Shown piece by piece: positions 16,896-24,889 of a stretch of 64,000 nt of DNA. This stretch comes from Ascidiaceihabitans sp029251465. Its GTDB lineage: Bacteria > Pseudomonadota > Alphaproteobacteria > Rhodobacterales > Rhodobacteraceae. Position numbers and translations under genes: made by a program. Location of the stretch: contig NZ_CP170633.1 of NCBI RefSeq assembly GCF_042932805.1, forward strand, positions 1,178,001 through 1,242,000. The letters run 5' to 3'. The notes beneath the pieces were generated by a model. It saw only the letters and a program-made list of their open reading frames with translations. It did not search any database and was not told the DNA's origin. Numbering within the stretch: the stretch's first letter is position 1; the number at the start of each line of letters is the position of its first letter.

Positions 16896-18923
16896 ATGTT
16901 AGCGACGACCATTTTAACGCAACGCGGACATATGTTTGCGTGGGTTCCGGTGTGCATGGCCATCGGCATCGGCGGCTATTTTTCGCTACGTTTTGAACCA
17001 AGCACGGCGCTGTTGTTCGGGGCAGGCGGGTTGGCCTTGGCGTGCCTGCTGATCGGCTGGCGTATCTCCGAAGTTTTTGGCCCATTCCTGATTGCCATCG
17101 CCTTGATCCTAGGCGGTTTTGTACTGGCCGCATCACGGGCACATTCGCTGGATCATCCGGTGCTCAGCTGGCGGTATTACGGCCCGATCGAGGGGCGGAT
17201 TGTCGGCATGGACCGCAGCGGATCTGACGCCGTGCGCTTGACGTTGGACCAAGTCCGACTGGACCGCGTTGCCCCAAACCGAACCCCGACACGTGTGCGT
17301 ATTTCGCTGCACGGCGACAGTGCACTAGGGATCGATCCAAAGCCGGGATTGCGGGTCATGACCACCGGCCATTTGTCGCCCCCCAGCGGTCCTGTCGAAC
17401 CGGGTGGCTTTGATTTTCAACGCCACGCGTGGTTCGCGGAACTGGGCGGTGTCGGTTATACGCGTGTGCCACTGCTGGCGATAGCCCTGTCCAAAAACGA
17501 TTGGTCGCAACGGATTTTCCGCATCCGTATGGATGTCTCAGCCCACGTGCGCCACTTGCTGCCCGGCGATGTGGGCGGGTTTGCCGCGGCGGTCACGACG
17601 GGGGATCGCAGCGGGCTTAGCAAGGACGCGCTGCTTGATTTGCGCGCCAGCAACACCGCGCATCTGATTGCTATTTCAGGCCTGCACATGGGACTACTGA
17701 CCGGCTTTGTTTTTGCGCTGCTGCGGCTGATCCTGATCATCTTGCCTTATGTCGGACAACGCATGCCGGTGCGCAAAGTTGCCGCTGGCGGCGCGTTAAT
17801 TTCTGCGGCCGTGTACCTTGCGCTTTCGGGGGGGAATGTGTCGACTGAACGCGCTTTTGTGATGGTCGCCGTGATGCTTTGCGCCGTCATGTTGGATCGC
17901 CGCGCCATTAGTTTGCGGGCCGTCGCCATTGCCGCCATCGTCGTGTTGATCCTGCGCCCTGAGGCGTTGTTAGGCCCCGGGTTTCAGATGTCCTTTGCCG
18001 CCACCGCAGCCTTGGTCGCTGTGTTCGAATGGATCCGCGACAATCAAATCAAATTAGGCCCGAAATGGGCGCAACCGGTTGTTGCTGTTGTGATTTCCTC
18101 GGCTGTGGCCGGATTGGCAACAGGCCCGATTGGGGCCGCACATTTCAACACCGTCGCGCATTACGGGCTGCTGGCCAATTTGCTGAGCGTTCCACTGATG
18201 GGGTTTCTCGTGATCCCCGCCGCGGTGCTGGCGCTGATCCTGGCCCCCTTCGGATTAGAGGCTGTCGGGCTATGGCTGATGGGTCTTGGTTTGCGCTGGA
18301 TTTTGGGCGTCGCCGATTACGTCGCTGCGATGGACGGCGCGCGTGGGTACGTGATGGGGCCCGGCGCAATTGTCTTGCCAATGCTCGCGCTCGGCGCGCT
18401 GTGGGTGATCTTGTGGCAAGGGCGCAGCCGCGTGATCGGTGTCATCCCGATGATTGCGGCGTTTGTGCTGTGGGGGCAGGGCGAACGGCCAGTGGCGTTG
18501 GTGTCGGATTCGGCGTCGATTATCGGGGTCATGACCACCGATGGACGCGCGCTGAGCAAACCCAAAGGCGCAGGGTTCGTCGCCTCAAACTGGTTGGAAA
18601 ACGACGGTGATCCAGCGGCCCAAGACACAGCGGCCTTGCGGTGGGGGGCATCACCGGATCGCTTGAAATCCAAGCAAATCGGCGACGTCGAATTGATGCA
18701 TGTCATTGGGAAAAAGGCGGTGGCGGACCTAAGGGCGTGCCGCGCGGGTCAAGTGATTGTCGCCAGTGTCACGCCGGAACAAGCCATCACGGGCTGCACG
18801 GTCATCCACCCGATGACGCTGCGCGATACCGGGGCCGTGGCGTTTTACGAAAAGGGCGGAAAGGTCACGATGCACACGGCACGTGATGCCAGTGGTGATC
18901 GGCTATGGTCAGGCTGGAAATAG
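16896..18923 (+). CDS. comEC: ComEC/Rec2 family DNA-uptake channel protein
   Basis: Polytopic inner-membrane protein forming the channel by which single-stranded DNA enters the cytoplasm. The 675-aa product has N-terminal helices, a DUF4131/OB-like region (about residues 95-200) and the competence domain with the signature LIAISGLHMGLLTG (about 252-265), then many helices. The C-terminal region after about residue 540 lacks an HxHxDH metallo-beta-lactamase motif, as in many alphaproteobacterial forms. In R. capsulatus ComEC is needed to take up GTA DNA. A TTAA-N7-GTAA near-match to a CtrA site lies at 16798-16812. Ends 36 bp from the end of convergent lexA. Confidence 0.92.
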   Translation: MLATTILTQRGHMFAWVPVCMAIGIGGYFSLRFEPSTALLFGAGGLALACLLIGWRISEVFGPFLIAIALILGGFVLAASRAHSLDHPVLSWRYYGPIEGRIVGMDRSGSDAVRLTLDQVRLDRVAPNRTPTRVRISLHGDSALGIDPKPGLRVMTTGHLSPPSGPVEPGGFDFQRHAWFAELGGVGYTRVPLLAIALSKNDWSQRIFRIRMDVSAHVRHLLPGDVGGFAAAVTTGDRSGLSKDALLDLRASNTAHLIAISGLHMGLLTGFVFALLRLILIILPYVGQRMPVRKVAAGGALISAAVYLALSGGNVSTERAFVMVAVMLCAVMLDRRAISLRAVAIAAIVVLILRPEALLGPGFQMSFAATAALVAVFEWIRDNQIKLGPKWAQPVVAVVISSAVAGLATGPIGAAHFNTVAHYGLLANLLSVPLMGFLVIPAAVLALILAPFGLEAVGLWLMGLGLRWILGVADYVAAMDGARGYVMGPGAIVLPMLALGALWVILWQGRSRVIGVIPMIAAFVLWGQGERPVALVSDSASIIGVMTTDGRALSKPKGAGFVASNWLENDGDPAAQDTAALRWGASPDRLKSKQIGDVELMHVIGKKAVADLRACRAGQVIVASVTPEQAITGCTVIHPMTLRDTGAVAFYEKGGKVTMHTARDASGDRLWSGWK

Positions 18924-18959
18924 GACAAGACGGGCCCGCAGGCCCACCTTGGACTGTAC

Positions 18960-19664
18960 TCAATAGGTGCGGATCAGACCGACCAATTTGCCTTGAACCT
19001 TGACGCTATCATCGCTGAACACGCGGGTTTCGTAGGCTGGGTTGGCCGCCTCAAGCGCGATGGTGTTGCCACGGCGCATAAAGCGTTTCAGCGTGGCCTC
19101 GTGATCTTCGACCAAGGCCACAACGATATCGCCGTTTTCAGCCACTGAGGTCTCTTGAATTACGACCACGTCACCATCGTTGATGCCGGCCTCGATCATC
19201 GAATCGCCTTTGACTTCAAGGGCATAGTGGTTGCCTTGGCCAGACAACATCTGACCCGGAACAGCCACCGAATGCGACATCTGGTTGATCGCCTCGATCG
19301 GAACACCAGCGGCGATTTTGCCCATAACCGGCAGATCAAACGCATCCACAGTCACAGGGATCGCGGACGCAGGCGGCGGGCCGTCAGGACGATCACCTTG
19401 GATCACACGCGGGGTAAAACCGCTGGCAACACTGGGCGCGCCCCCCATGCTTTCGGGCAGTTTCACGATTTCCAATGCACGGGCACGGTGCGCAAGGCGG
19501 CGAATAAATCCGCGTTCCTCAAGCGCTGTAATCAGGCGGTGAATTCCGGATTTTGAACGCAAATCCAACGCTTCTTTCATCTCGTCAAAGCTGGGCGGGA
19601 CACCGTCGCGTTGCACACGTTTGTGAATGAAGCCTAATAAATCCAGTTGCTTTTTCGTCAGCAT
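18960..19664 (-). CDS. lexA: LexA SOS repressor
   Basis: Transcriptional repressor of DNA-damage genes, inactivated by RecA-stimulated self-cleavage. The 234-aa product begins MLTKKQLDLL (GGGAGGGA upstream supports this ATG over one 18 nt earlier), with an N-terminal winged helix (SKSGIHRLITALEERG), the Ala119-Gly120 cleavage site, catalytic Ser155 in GDSM and Lys193 in TLKRF. It has its own promoter and operator at 19728-19756, separate from the moeA operon upstream. It converges on comEC; a GGGCC/GGCCC hairpin (18932-18945) lies between the two stops. Confidence 0.97.
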   Translation of the reverse strand: MLTKKQLDLLGFIHKRVQRDGVPPSFDEMKEALDLRSKSGIHRLITALEERGFIRRLAHRARALEIVKLPESMGGAPSVASGFTPRVIQGDRPDGPPPASAIPVTVDAFDLPVMGKIAAGVPIEAINQMSHSVAVPGQMLSGQGNHYALEVKGDSMIEAGINDGDVVVIQETSVAENGDIVVALVEDHEATLKRFMRRGNTIALEAANPAYETRVFSDDSVKVQGKLVGLIRTY

Positions 19665-19727
19665 TTCTATCCCTCCCCACATACTTTGCGTATGATCGTT
19701 GCTACGTTGCTACGTTGGTTTGGGTTT

Positions 19728-19756
19728 GTTCTAGTCATGTTCCCGTTTTGTGTCAA
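19728..19756 (-). promoter_or_regulatory. lexA promoter with LexA operator
   Basis: On the minus strand a -35 TTGACA (19756-19751), a 17-bp spacer and a -10 TAGAAC (19733-19728) form a near-consensus sigma-70 promoter. The LexA box of alphaproteobacteria, GAAC-N7-GAAC (plus strand GTTC-N7-GTTC, 19728-19742), covers the -10 and part of the spacer. This predicts autorepression of lexA and relief on DNA damage. Confidence 0.85.
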
Positions 19757-19763
19757 CTTTTTC

Positions 19764-20936
19764 TTAAAGGTCGAGAACATCCACCATCTCGCCCGTGTCT
19801 TGGGCGGGGGCGTTGGCGGCGCGCACGATCAAAACATTCGAGGCTGATAATACGCTCAGCAAAGAGCTGTCTTGCTGATCAGCGCTGCGCACGCCGGATG
19901 GATCGGCAAAGCCGCGCATGTAGTGTTCGCGCGGCCCGTTTGCAGCGATGGGTGCGGATAGTGGCACAGATCGGCGCGACGCGGCGGCGTTGCCCAAGCC
20001 CAACATGGCCCGCACAACGGGGGCCAAAAACACCGTGCCACACACCATCGCCGACACCGGATTACCCGGCAAACCGATCATCGCCATGCCGTTCAACCGC
20101 CCCGCCATCAGGGGTTTTCCCGGGCGCATCGCAACTTTGTAAAACGACTGCTCCATCCCCATTTCGGCGGCAACCGGGGCAACCAGATCGTGATCACCAA
20201 CAGAGGCACCGCCAATTGTCACAACCAAATCAGCACCTTGAGCAAGCTGAAACGCGGTGCGCAAAGAATCCACATTGTCGCGCGCAATCGGCAAAATCCG
20301 TGCCACGGCCCCGATATTTTCCAACATCGCGGCCAGCCCAAAGGTGTTGGACGCAATGATCTGATCCGGCCCCGGCGCCTGCCCCGGCATCACCAATTCA
20401 TCCCCGGTCGAGATCAGCGCGACCTGCGGTTTGCGCCGCACAGGCACTTCGGCGATATTCATCGACGCAAGCAAAGCCACGTCCGCAGGTGTCAAAACCC
20501 GAGGGGCATTTAGCGGATCACCAGCCATGAAATCGACGCCAGCGGGGCGGATATTGTCCTTTGGGCTGATGTCGCGACCCAAGGTGATCAGATCGCCACG
20601 GCGGGTCACGTCCTCTTGGATCACAACAAAATCAGCACCTTGCGGGACCGGCGCACCGGTGAAAATCCGCACAGCCTGGCCGGGGCCAACAGTGCCATCC
20701 CACCCATGACCAGCCGCAGATTCGCCGATGACTTTGAACATGGTGTCGTCTTCGACCTCAGCCGATTTGACCGCGTAGCCATCCATCGACGAGGCGGCGA
20801 ACGGCGGTTGCGTCCGGCTGGCGTACACCGTTTGCGCGAGGGTCCGACCATTGGCTGCGCGCAGCGGCACGTGCTCGATTTCGAGCGGGGAAACGAGGGC
20901 GAAAAGCTGCTCAAGGGCGTCTGGGACGGTGATCAT
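19764..20936 (-). CDS. moeA: Molybdopterin molybdenumtransferase
   Basis: Inserts molybdenum into adenylated molybdopterin to give Moco. The 390-aa protein begins MITVPDALEQ, with the ASxMDGYAV segment, IxTGAPVPxGAD and ISTGDEL blocks and the GGASVGDHD phosphate-binding loop, and ends with the beta-barrel domain IV. The ATG at 20936 overlaps the stop of the GIY-YIG gene (ATGA), which makes this start much more likely than the upstream in-frame one at 21008. Last gene of the trpGDC-moaC operon. Confidence 0.95.
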   Translation of the reverse strand: MITVPDALEQLFALVSPLEIEHVPLRAANGRTLAQTVYASRTQPPFAASSMDGYAVKSAEVEDDTMFKVIGESAAGHGWDGTVGPGQAVRIFTGAPVPQGADFVVIQEDVTRRGDLITLGRDISPKDNIRPAGVDFMAGDPLNAPRVLTPADVALLASMNIAEVPVRRKPQVALISTGDELVMPGQAPGPDQIIASNTFGLAAMLENIGAVARILPIARDNVDSLRTAFQLAQGADLVVTIGGASVGDHDLVAPVAAEMGMEQSFYKVAMRPGKPLMAGRLNGMAMIGLPGNPVSAMVCGTVFLAPVVRAMLGLGNAAASRRSVPLSAPIAANGPREHYMRGFADPSGVRSADQQDSSLLSVLSASNVLIVRAANAPAQDTGEMVDVLDL

Positions 20937-21823
20937 TGCAGAGTGTCTTCCAATATTTGGGCGGCTTCCCATTCGACGTATTTTTGGCCAGATGGAATCA
21001 AACGCCAATCTTGGCGCCCGTTGCTGGCGCGCCCATTGAGAACCGCGGCCGCAGCCGATGGGCTGGAAAATGCGTAATCGGCGGTAAACACCGCATGTGT
21101 TCCTTCGACAACCAACGTTCCATTTGTCATCAGGTCATGATGTAGTTTTTCGTATGTCGAGCTGCTGTTCTTTGCAAAACTCGTGCGGGCTTTTGCGCCA
21201 GCTTTGACAACAAGTTCCCCATTCACCAGTTCGGCTATCGCTTGAACACCATGTTTCGTTTTTGGAATTTCAAACATAATGATGCCTTCTGGTTGACTGG
21301 AAACCTGTGCAGGCGTTCGTTTCTTCTGAGTGAACAGATCTATCTTGACAGCCGGCAGCACCATGTTCAGCGTGTCCAGAAAGCTCTCCATATTCGCCAC
21401 AGCCGCTTCGCTCAGGCTACTGCGGGGCGGGGTTGAGGCGTTTTCCAGTGGCGTGTTCCCCACACTGCGCGCGATTTCAACCAGCCGTGATTCCAGATAT
21501 TTCACGTGCGCTTTGTGCAGCATGTCACCCGTCGTCGTGATCAAAACGGCAGTGTCCCACCAATCCTTGCCCGACACGTGTTGGCGCAGCCGTGTGCGCA
21601 TGTCTTCGGCCTCGCCAACATAGGCCAGCGGCCCGTCTTCGGTCTGGCCCAGCAGTACGTACACACCGGTTTGATTTGTCTCGGACCGGTCCAGACCTTT
21701 CTTGATCAGCGTGCGCGGAATGCGCAACACGTGACCTGTCCAGTTGAACACTTCGGCTGTCAGCATCCCGTCGGGTTTGCCGTCGATGAAAAACAGTTCT
21801 AGCGAACGACCCGCGAGGCTCAT
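20933..21823 (-). CDS. GIY-YIG nuclease family protein with C-terminal DUF4357-like domain
   Basis: The 296-aa product has the GIY-YIG core: GVYVL (53-57), YVG (68-70), the catalytic-type RLRQH arginine region (about 78-82) and a later glutamate in ESRLVEIARS. The C-terminal 50 residues (GRASNGRQDWRLIPSG onward) resemble DUF4357. Such proteins are predicted structure-specific or restriction-type nucleases; the substrate here is unknown. It lies between moaC and moeA, overlapping each by exactly 4 bp (ATGA), so it is translated within a molybdenum-cofactor operon with which it has no evident metabolic link. Its base composition looks slightly more AT-rich than the flanks. Confidence 0.82.
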   Translation of the reverse strand: MSLAGRSLELFFIDGKPDGMLTAEVFNWTGHVLRIPRTLIKKGLDRSETNQTGVYVLLGQTEDGPLAYVGEAEDMRTRLRQHVSGKDWWDTAVLITTTGDMLHKAHVKYLESRLVEIARSVGNTPLENASTPPRSSLSEAAVANMESFLDTLNMVLPAVKIDLFTQKKRTPAQVSSQPEGIIMFEIPKTKHGVQAIAELVNGELVVKAGAKARTSFAKNSSSTYEKLHHDLMTNGTLVVEGTHAVFTADYAFSSPSAAAAVLNGRASNGRQDWRLIPSGQKYVEWEAAQILEDTLQ

Positions 21824-22293
21824 TTCGCCTCATGCCGCCCTGATTTACCGCCGTCTTTCAACTGCACGTGCAAGCCACCGATTTCCATGGCTTTGTCGAC
21901 GGCTTTGGACATGTCGTAGACGGTTAACGCGGCGGTTGAGGCGGCGGTCAGCGCCTCCATCTCCACACCGGTTTGACCCGTCGTTTTGACAGTCGCAGTG
22001 ATGCGAATGCCGGGCAGGTCTGCGTCTGGTTCCAGTTCGACCGCAACCTTGGTGATCGGCAGGGGATGACACAGCGGAATTAGGTCCGATGTTTTCTTGG
22101 CCGCCATGATGCCGGCAAGGCGCGCAACCCCCAGTACGTCACCCTTTTTAGCGCGTCCTTGTGTAATGATCTCAAAGGTTTCCGGCTGCATCTTAATCCA
22201 TGCGGCGGCCACTGCGATACGGTCCGTGACCGCCTTGTCAGAGACGTCGACCATGTGTGCCGCGCCGTTACCGTCAAAATGCGTCAAGGCCAT
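21820..22293 (-). CDS. moaC: Cyclic pyranopterin monophosphate synthase
   Basis: Converts the MoaA product to cyclic pyranopterin monophosphate, the first stable Moco intermediate. The 157-aa product has the full family length and motifs: VDVSDK near the N-terminus, LIPLCHPLPI, and EMEALTAASTAALTVYDMSKA with KDGGKSG at the C-terminus. Its ATG overlaps the trpC stop by one base (TAATG) and its stop overlaps the GIY-YIG start. Confidence 0.97.
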   Translation of the reverse strand: MALTHFDGNGAAHMVDVSDKAVTDRIAVAAAWIKMQPETFEIITQGRAKKGDVLGVARLAGIMAAKKTSDLIPLCHPLPITKVAVELEPDADLPGIRITATVKTTGQTGVEMEALTAASTAALTVYDMSKAVDKAMEIGGLHVQLKDGGKSGRHEAK

Positions 22294-23108
22294 TACATCG
22301 CACCGCCCGGCACCAGCGGATTGGCCAGCAAAGCCCGGGTCGCAGCGGCAACATCGTCCTGCCGCATCAGGCTTTCGCCGATCAGGAACGTGCGCGCGCC
22401 GTACATCGCCATGTCGGCCAGATCAGCAGGCGTATTCAGCCCGCTTTCGCAAACGATCATCCGGTCCGCAGGCACCTGTTTTGACAGGATGCGCGTGGTA
22501 TCCAGCGAGGTCTCGAACGTCTTGAGGTTGCGATTGTTGATCCCGATCAGCGGGCTTTTCAACAGCGTTGCACGGTCCAGTTCGGCGGCGTCGTGGACTT
22601 CGATCAGCACGTCCATACCCCAATCAAATGCGACTGATTCCAGCTCGCTTGCTTGGGCGTCCGACACAGAGGCCATGATGATCAAAATGCAGTCGGCCCC
22701 CAACGCGCGGGCCTCGACCACTTGATAGGGATCGTACATGAAATCCTTGCGCAAGGCGGGCAGGGAACAGGCGGCACGGGCTTGTACCAAGAAATCTTTT
22801 GCGCCCTGAAAGCTGGGTGTATCCGTAAGAACGGACAAGCACGCAGCGCCACCGGCCTCATAGGCGGCGGCGTGGGCGGCGGGATCAAAATCAGCGCGGA
22901 TCAACCCTTTGGACGGGCTGGCTTTTTTGATCTCTGCGATCAGGCCATACCCGTGTCGACCTGCCTCGCGCAGGGCATCGCCAAACGGGCGCACGGGGGG
23001 GGCGGCGTTGGCCTCTCCGGTCACTTCTTCGAGGGATTTGGCGGCTTTGTCTGCGGCCACTTCCTGTAGTTTGTAGGCTGTGATTTTGTCGAGAATTGTA
23101 TCTGTCAT
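22293..23108 (-). CDS. trpC: Indole-3-glycerol-phosphate synthase
   Basis: Ring closure of carboxyphenylamino-deoxyribulose phosphate in tryptophan synthesis. The 271-aa (beta/alpha)8 protein has AEIKKASPSKG, VLTDTPSFQGA, LRKDFMYDPYQV, INNRNLKTF and ESGLNTPAD blocks, all characteristic. A single-function enzyme, not fused to TrpF. Overlaps trpD by 4 bp and moaC by 1 bp. Confidence 0.97.
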   Translation of the reverse strand: MTDTILDKITAYKLQEVAADKAAKSLEEVTGEANAAPPVRPFGDALREAGRHGYGLIAEIKKASPSKGLIRADFDPAAHAAAYEAGGAACLSVLTDTPSFQGAKDFLVQARAACSLPALRKDFMYDPYQVVEARALGADCILIIMASVSDAQASELESVAFDWGMDVLIEVHDAAELDRATLLKSPLIGINNRNLKTFETSLDTTRILSKQVPADRMIVCESGLNTPADLADMAMYGARTFLIGESLMRQDDVAAATRALLANPLVPGGAM

Positions 23109-24124
23109 GTTGCACCTTGGGTGATGCGCGCCACGGCGCTGATTTTTTCGCGAGCCGCACCGCTGTCGATGCTGGTGCGGGCCATGTCGACGCCGGTTTT
23201 CAAATCGCTTGCTGCGTCTGCAACCACGAGGGCTGCGGCGGAATTCAGCAACACAGCGTCGCGATAAGCGTTTAGCGCACCGCCCAGCAATGCGTTGAAA
23301 TCACGCGCGTTTTCTTCAGGTGTGCCGCCGATGATATCCTCGAACGGATGCACCGGCAGACCTGCGTCTTCGGGGTGCAGTTCGAAATCGATGACGGCAC
23401 CATCGGCCAGCGCACTGACCCAAGACAGGCCGGTGATCGTCAGCTCGTCTGTGCCATCAGAGCCATGCACAAGCCACGCTTTTTCAGAGCCCAATTGCAG
23501 CAACGTTTCCGCCATCGGGCGGATCAGATCACGTGAAAACGCGCCGGTCAGTTGCCGTTTCACACCCGCAGGATTGGTCAAAGGCCCAAGGATATTAAAA
23601 ATCGTGCGCGTGCCCAATTCTGCGCGCGTTGGCATCACATGGGCAATCGCGGGGTGGTGCATGGGGGCCATCATAAACCCGATGCCTGCCTCGTTTAGCG
23701 CCTGTTCAACGATCGCCGGACCAACCATCACGTTCAGGCCCATTTGCGTCAACGCATCTGCCGCACCGGATTTGGACGACAGGTTGCGATTGCCGTGCTT
23801 GGCGACCGTGACACCAGCGCCGGCAACAACAAACGCCGTCGCGGTTGAGATGTTCAGCGTGCCTTTGCCGTCGCCGCCCGTGCCGACGATGTCCATCGCA
23901 CCGGCAGGCGCGCGCACGGCGTTGCATTTGGCGCGCATCACGGCAGCAGCAGCGGCGTATTCATCGACGGTTTCACCGCGCGTGCGCAGGGCCATCAGCA
24001 GACCACCCATCTGGCTTGGCGTTGCTTCGCCGTCAAACAAGATCTGAAACGCAGCTTCGGCTTGTGCGCGGGTCAATGGCCCGTTGGCCGCCGCATCGAT
24101 CAGCGGTTTTAGCGCATCGCTCAT
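23105..24124 (-). CDS. trpD: Anthranilate phosphoribosyltransferase
   Basis: Transfers phosphoribose from PRPP to anthranilate. The 339-aa product has the PRPP-binding VGTGGDGKGTLNIST block, KHGNRNLSSKSGAAD and NILGPLTNPA, all diagnostic. Coupled on both sides by ATGA overlaps with trpG and trpC. Confidence 0.97.
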   Translation of the reverse strand: MSDALKPLIDAAANGPLTRAQAEAAFQILFDGEATPSQMGGLLMALRTRGETVDEYAAAAAVMRAKCNAVRAPAGAMDIVGTGGDGKGTLNISTATAFVVAGAGVTVAKHGNRNLSSKSGAADALTQMGLNVMVGPAIVEQALNEAGIGFMMAPMHHPAIAHVMPTRAELGTRTIFNILGPLTNPAGVKRQLTGAFSRDLIRPMAETLLQLGSEKAWLVHGSDGTDELTITGLSWVSALADGAVIDFELHPEDAGLPVHPFEDIIGGTPEENARDFNALLGGALNAYRDAVLLNSAAALVVADAASDLKTGVDMARTSIDSGAAREKISAVARITQGAT

Positions 24125-24702
24125 GCGTCCACCTTCATTTCGTTCACAAAGTTTTGCAGCAATGCATGTCCATGTTCCGAGCGGATCGATTCAGGATGAA
24201 ACTGCACCCCGTGGATCGGCAATTCACGATGCTGCAGGCCCATGATCGTGCCATCTGGCAGCTCAGCGGTGATTTCCAGACAGTCAGGCAGGGTGTCGCG
24301 ATCGACAACCAGCGAATGATAGCGCGTCGCCTCGAACGGGGTCGGCAAACCGGCAAAAACGCCGGTGGCTTTGTGGTGCATATCACCCATTTTGCCGTGC
24401 ACGATTTCATGGCAGCGCACGACCTTGCCGCCAAAGGCCTGACCGATGGTTTGATGGCCCAGACAGACCCCCAACAGGGGCGTGCGGGTTTCCGCCGCTG
24501 CTTCAGTCAGCGCAAGGCAAATTCCGGCCTGATCCGGATCACACGGACCGGGCGACAGCAAAATTCCCGCGGGTTTCATCGCCATAGCCTCTTGGACATC
24601 AATGGCATCATTGCGCCGAATTTCGATTTCAGCGCCCAAAGAGCCTAAATAATGCACCAGATTATAGGTGAAACTGTCGTAGTTATCGATCAAAAGCAGC
24701 AT
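24121..24702 (-). CDS. trpG: Anthranilate synthase component II (glutamine amidotransferase)
   Basis: Glutaminase that supplies ammonia to TrpE. From the ATG at 24702 the 193-aa product begins MLLLIDNYDSFTYNL, with nucleophile Cys80 in GVCLGHQ and the HPES catalytic histidine/glutamate. An upstream in-frame start (24891) would add 63 non-homologous residues and is unlikely; neither start has a strong Shine-Dalgarno. Its partner trpE is not adjacent but 2.7 kb upstream, with two unrelated genes between. No tryptophan-rich leader peptide is visible in the 187-bp gap to the divergent gene. Confidence 0.95.
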   Translation of the reverse strand: MLLLIDNYDSFTYNLVHYLGSLGAEIEIRRNDAIDVQEAMAMKPAGILLSPGPCDPDQAGICLALTEAAAETRTPLLGVCLGHQTIGQAFGGKVVRCHEIVHGKMGDMHHKATGVFAGLPTPFEATRYHSLVVDRDTLPDCLEITAELPDGTIMGLQHRELPIHGVQFHPESIRSEHGHALLQNFVNEMKVDA

Positions 24703-24889
24703 AAGCGCAGTCTTTGTCCCAGAGGTGTTTTTTGAGGTGGAGGCCGAGGCCATACCAGCGTTATAGTGGGCGAAAGTAGGTTCAGGGCATACATGTTCAG
24801 GCTTGCCCGCTATCGTCAAGGGGTGGCACCCGTGAAGGCGACAGGTTTGAACACATTGAGACCACAACTGTTGGGCGGAGAGCAAAGCC

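Noticed and set aside
24703..24889. Tryptophan attenuator leader before trpG
   Set aside because: The possible upstream reading frame has one Trp and no Trp-Trp run, and no terminator/antiterminator pair is visible.
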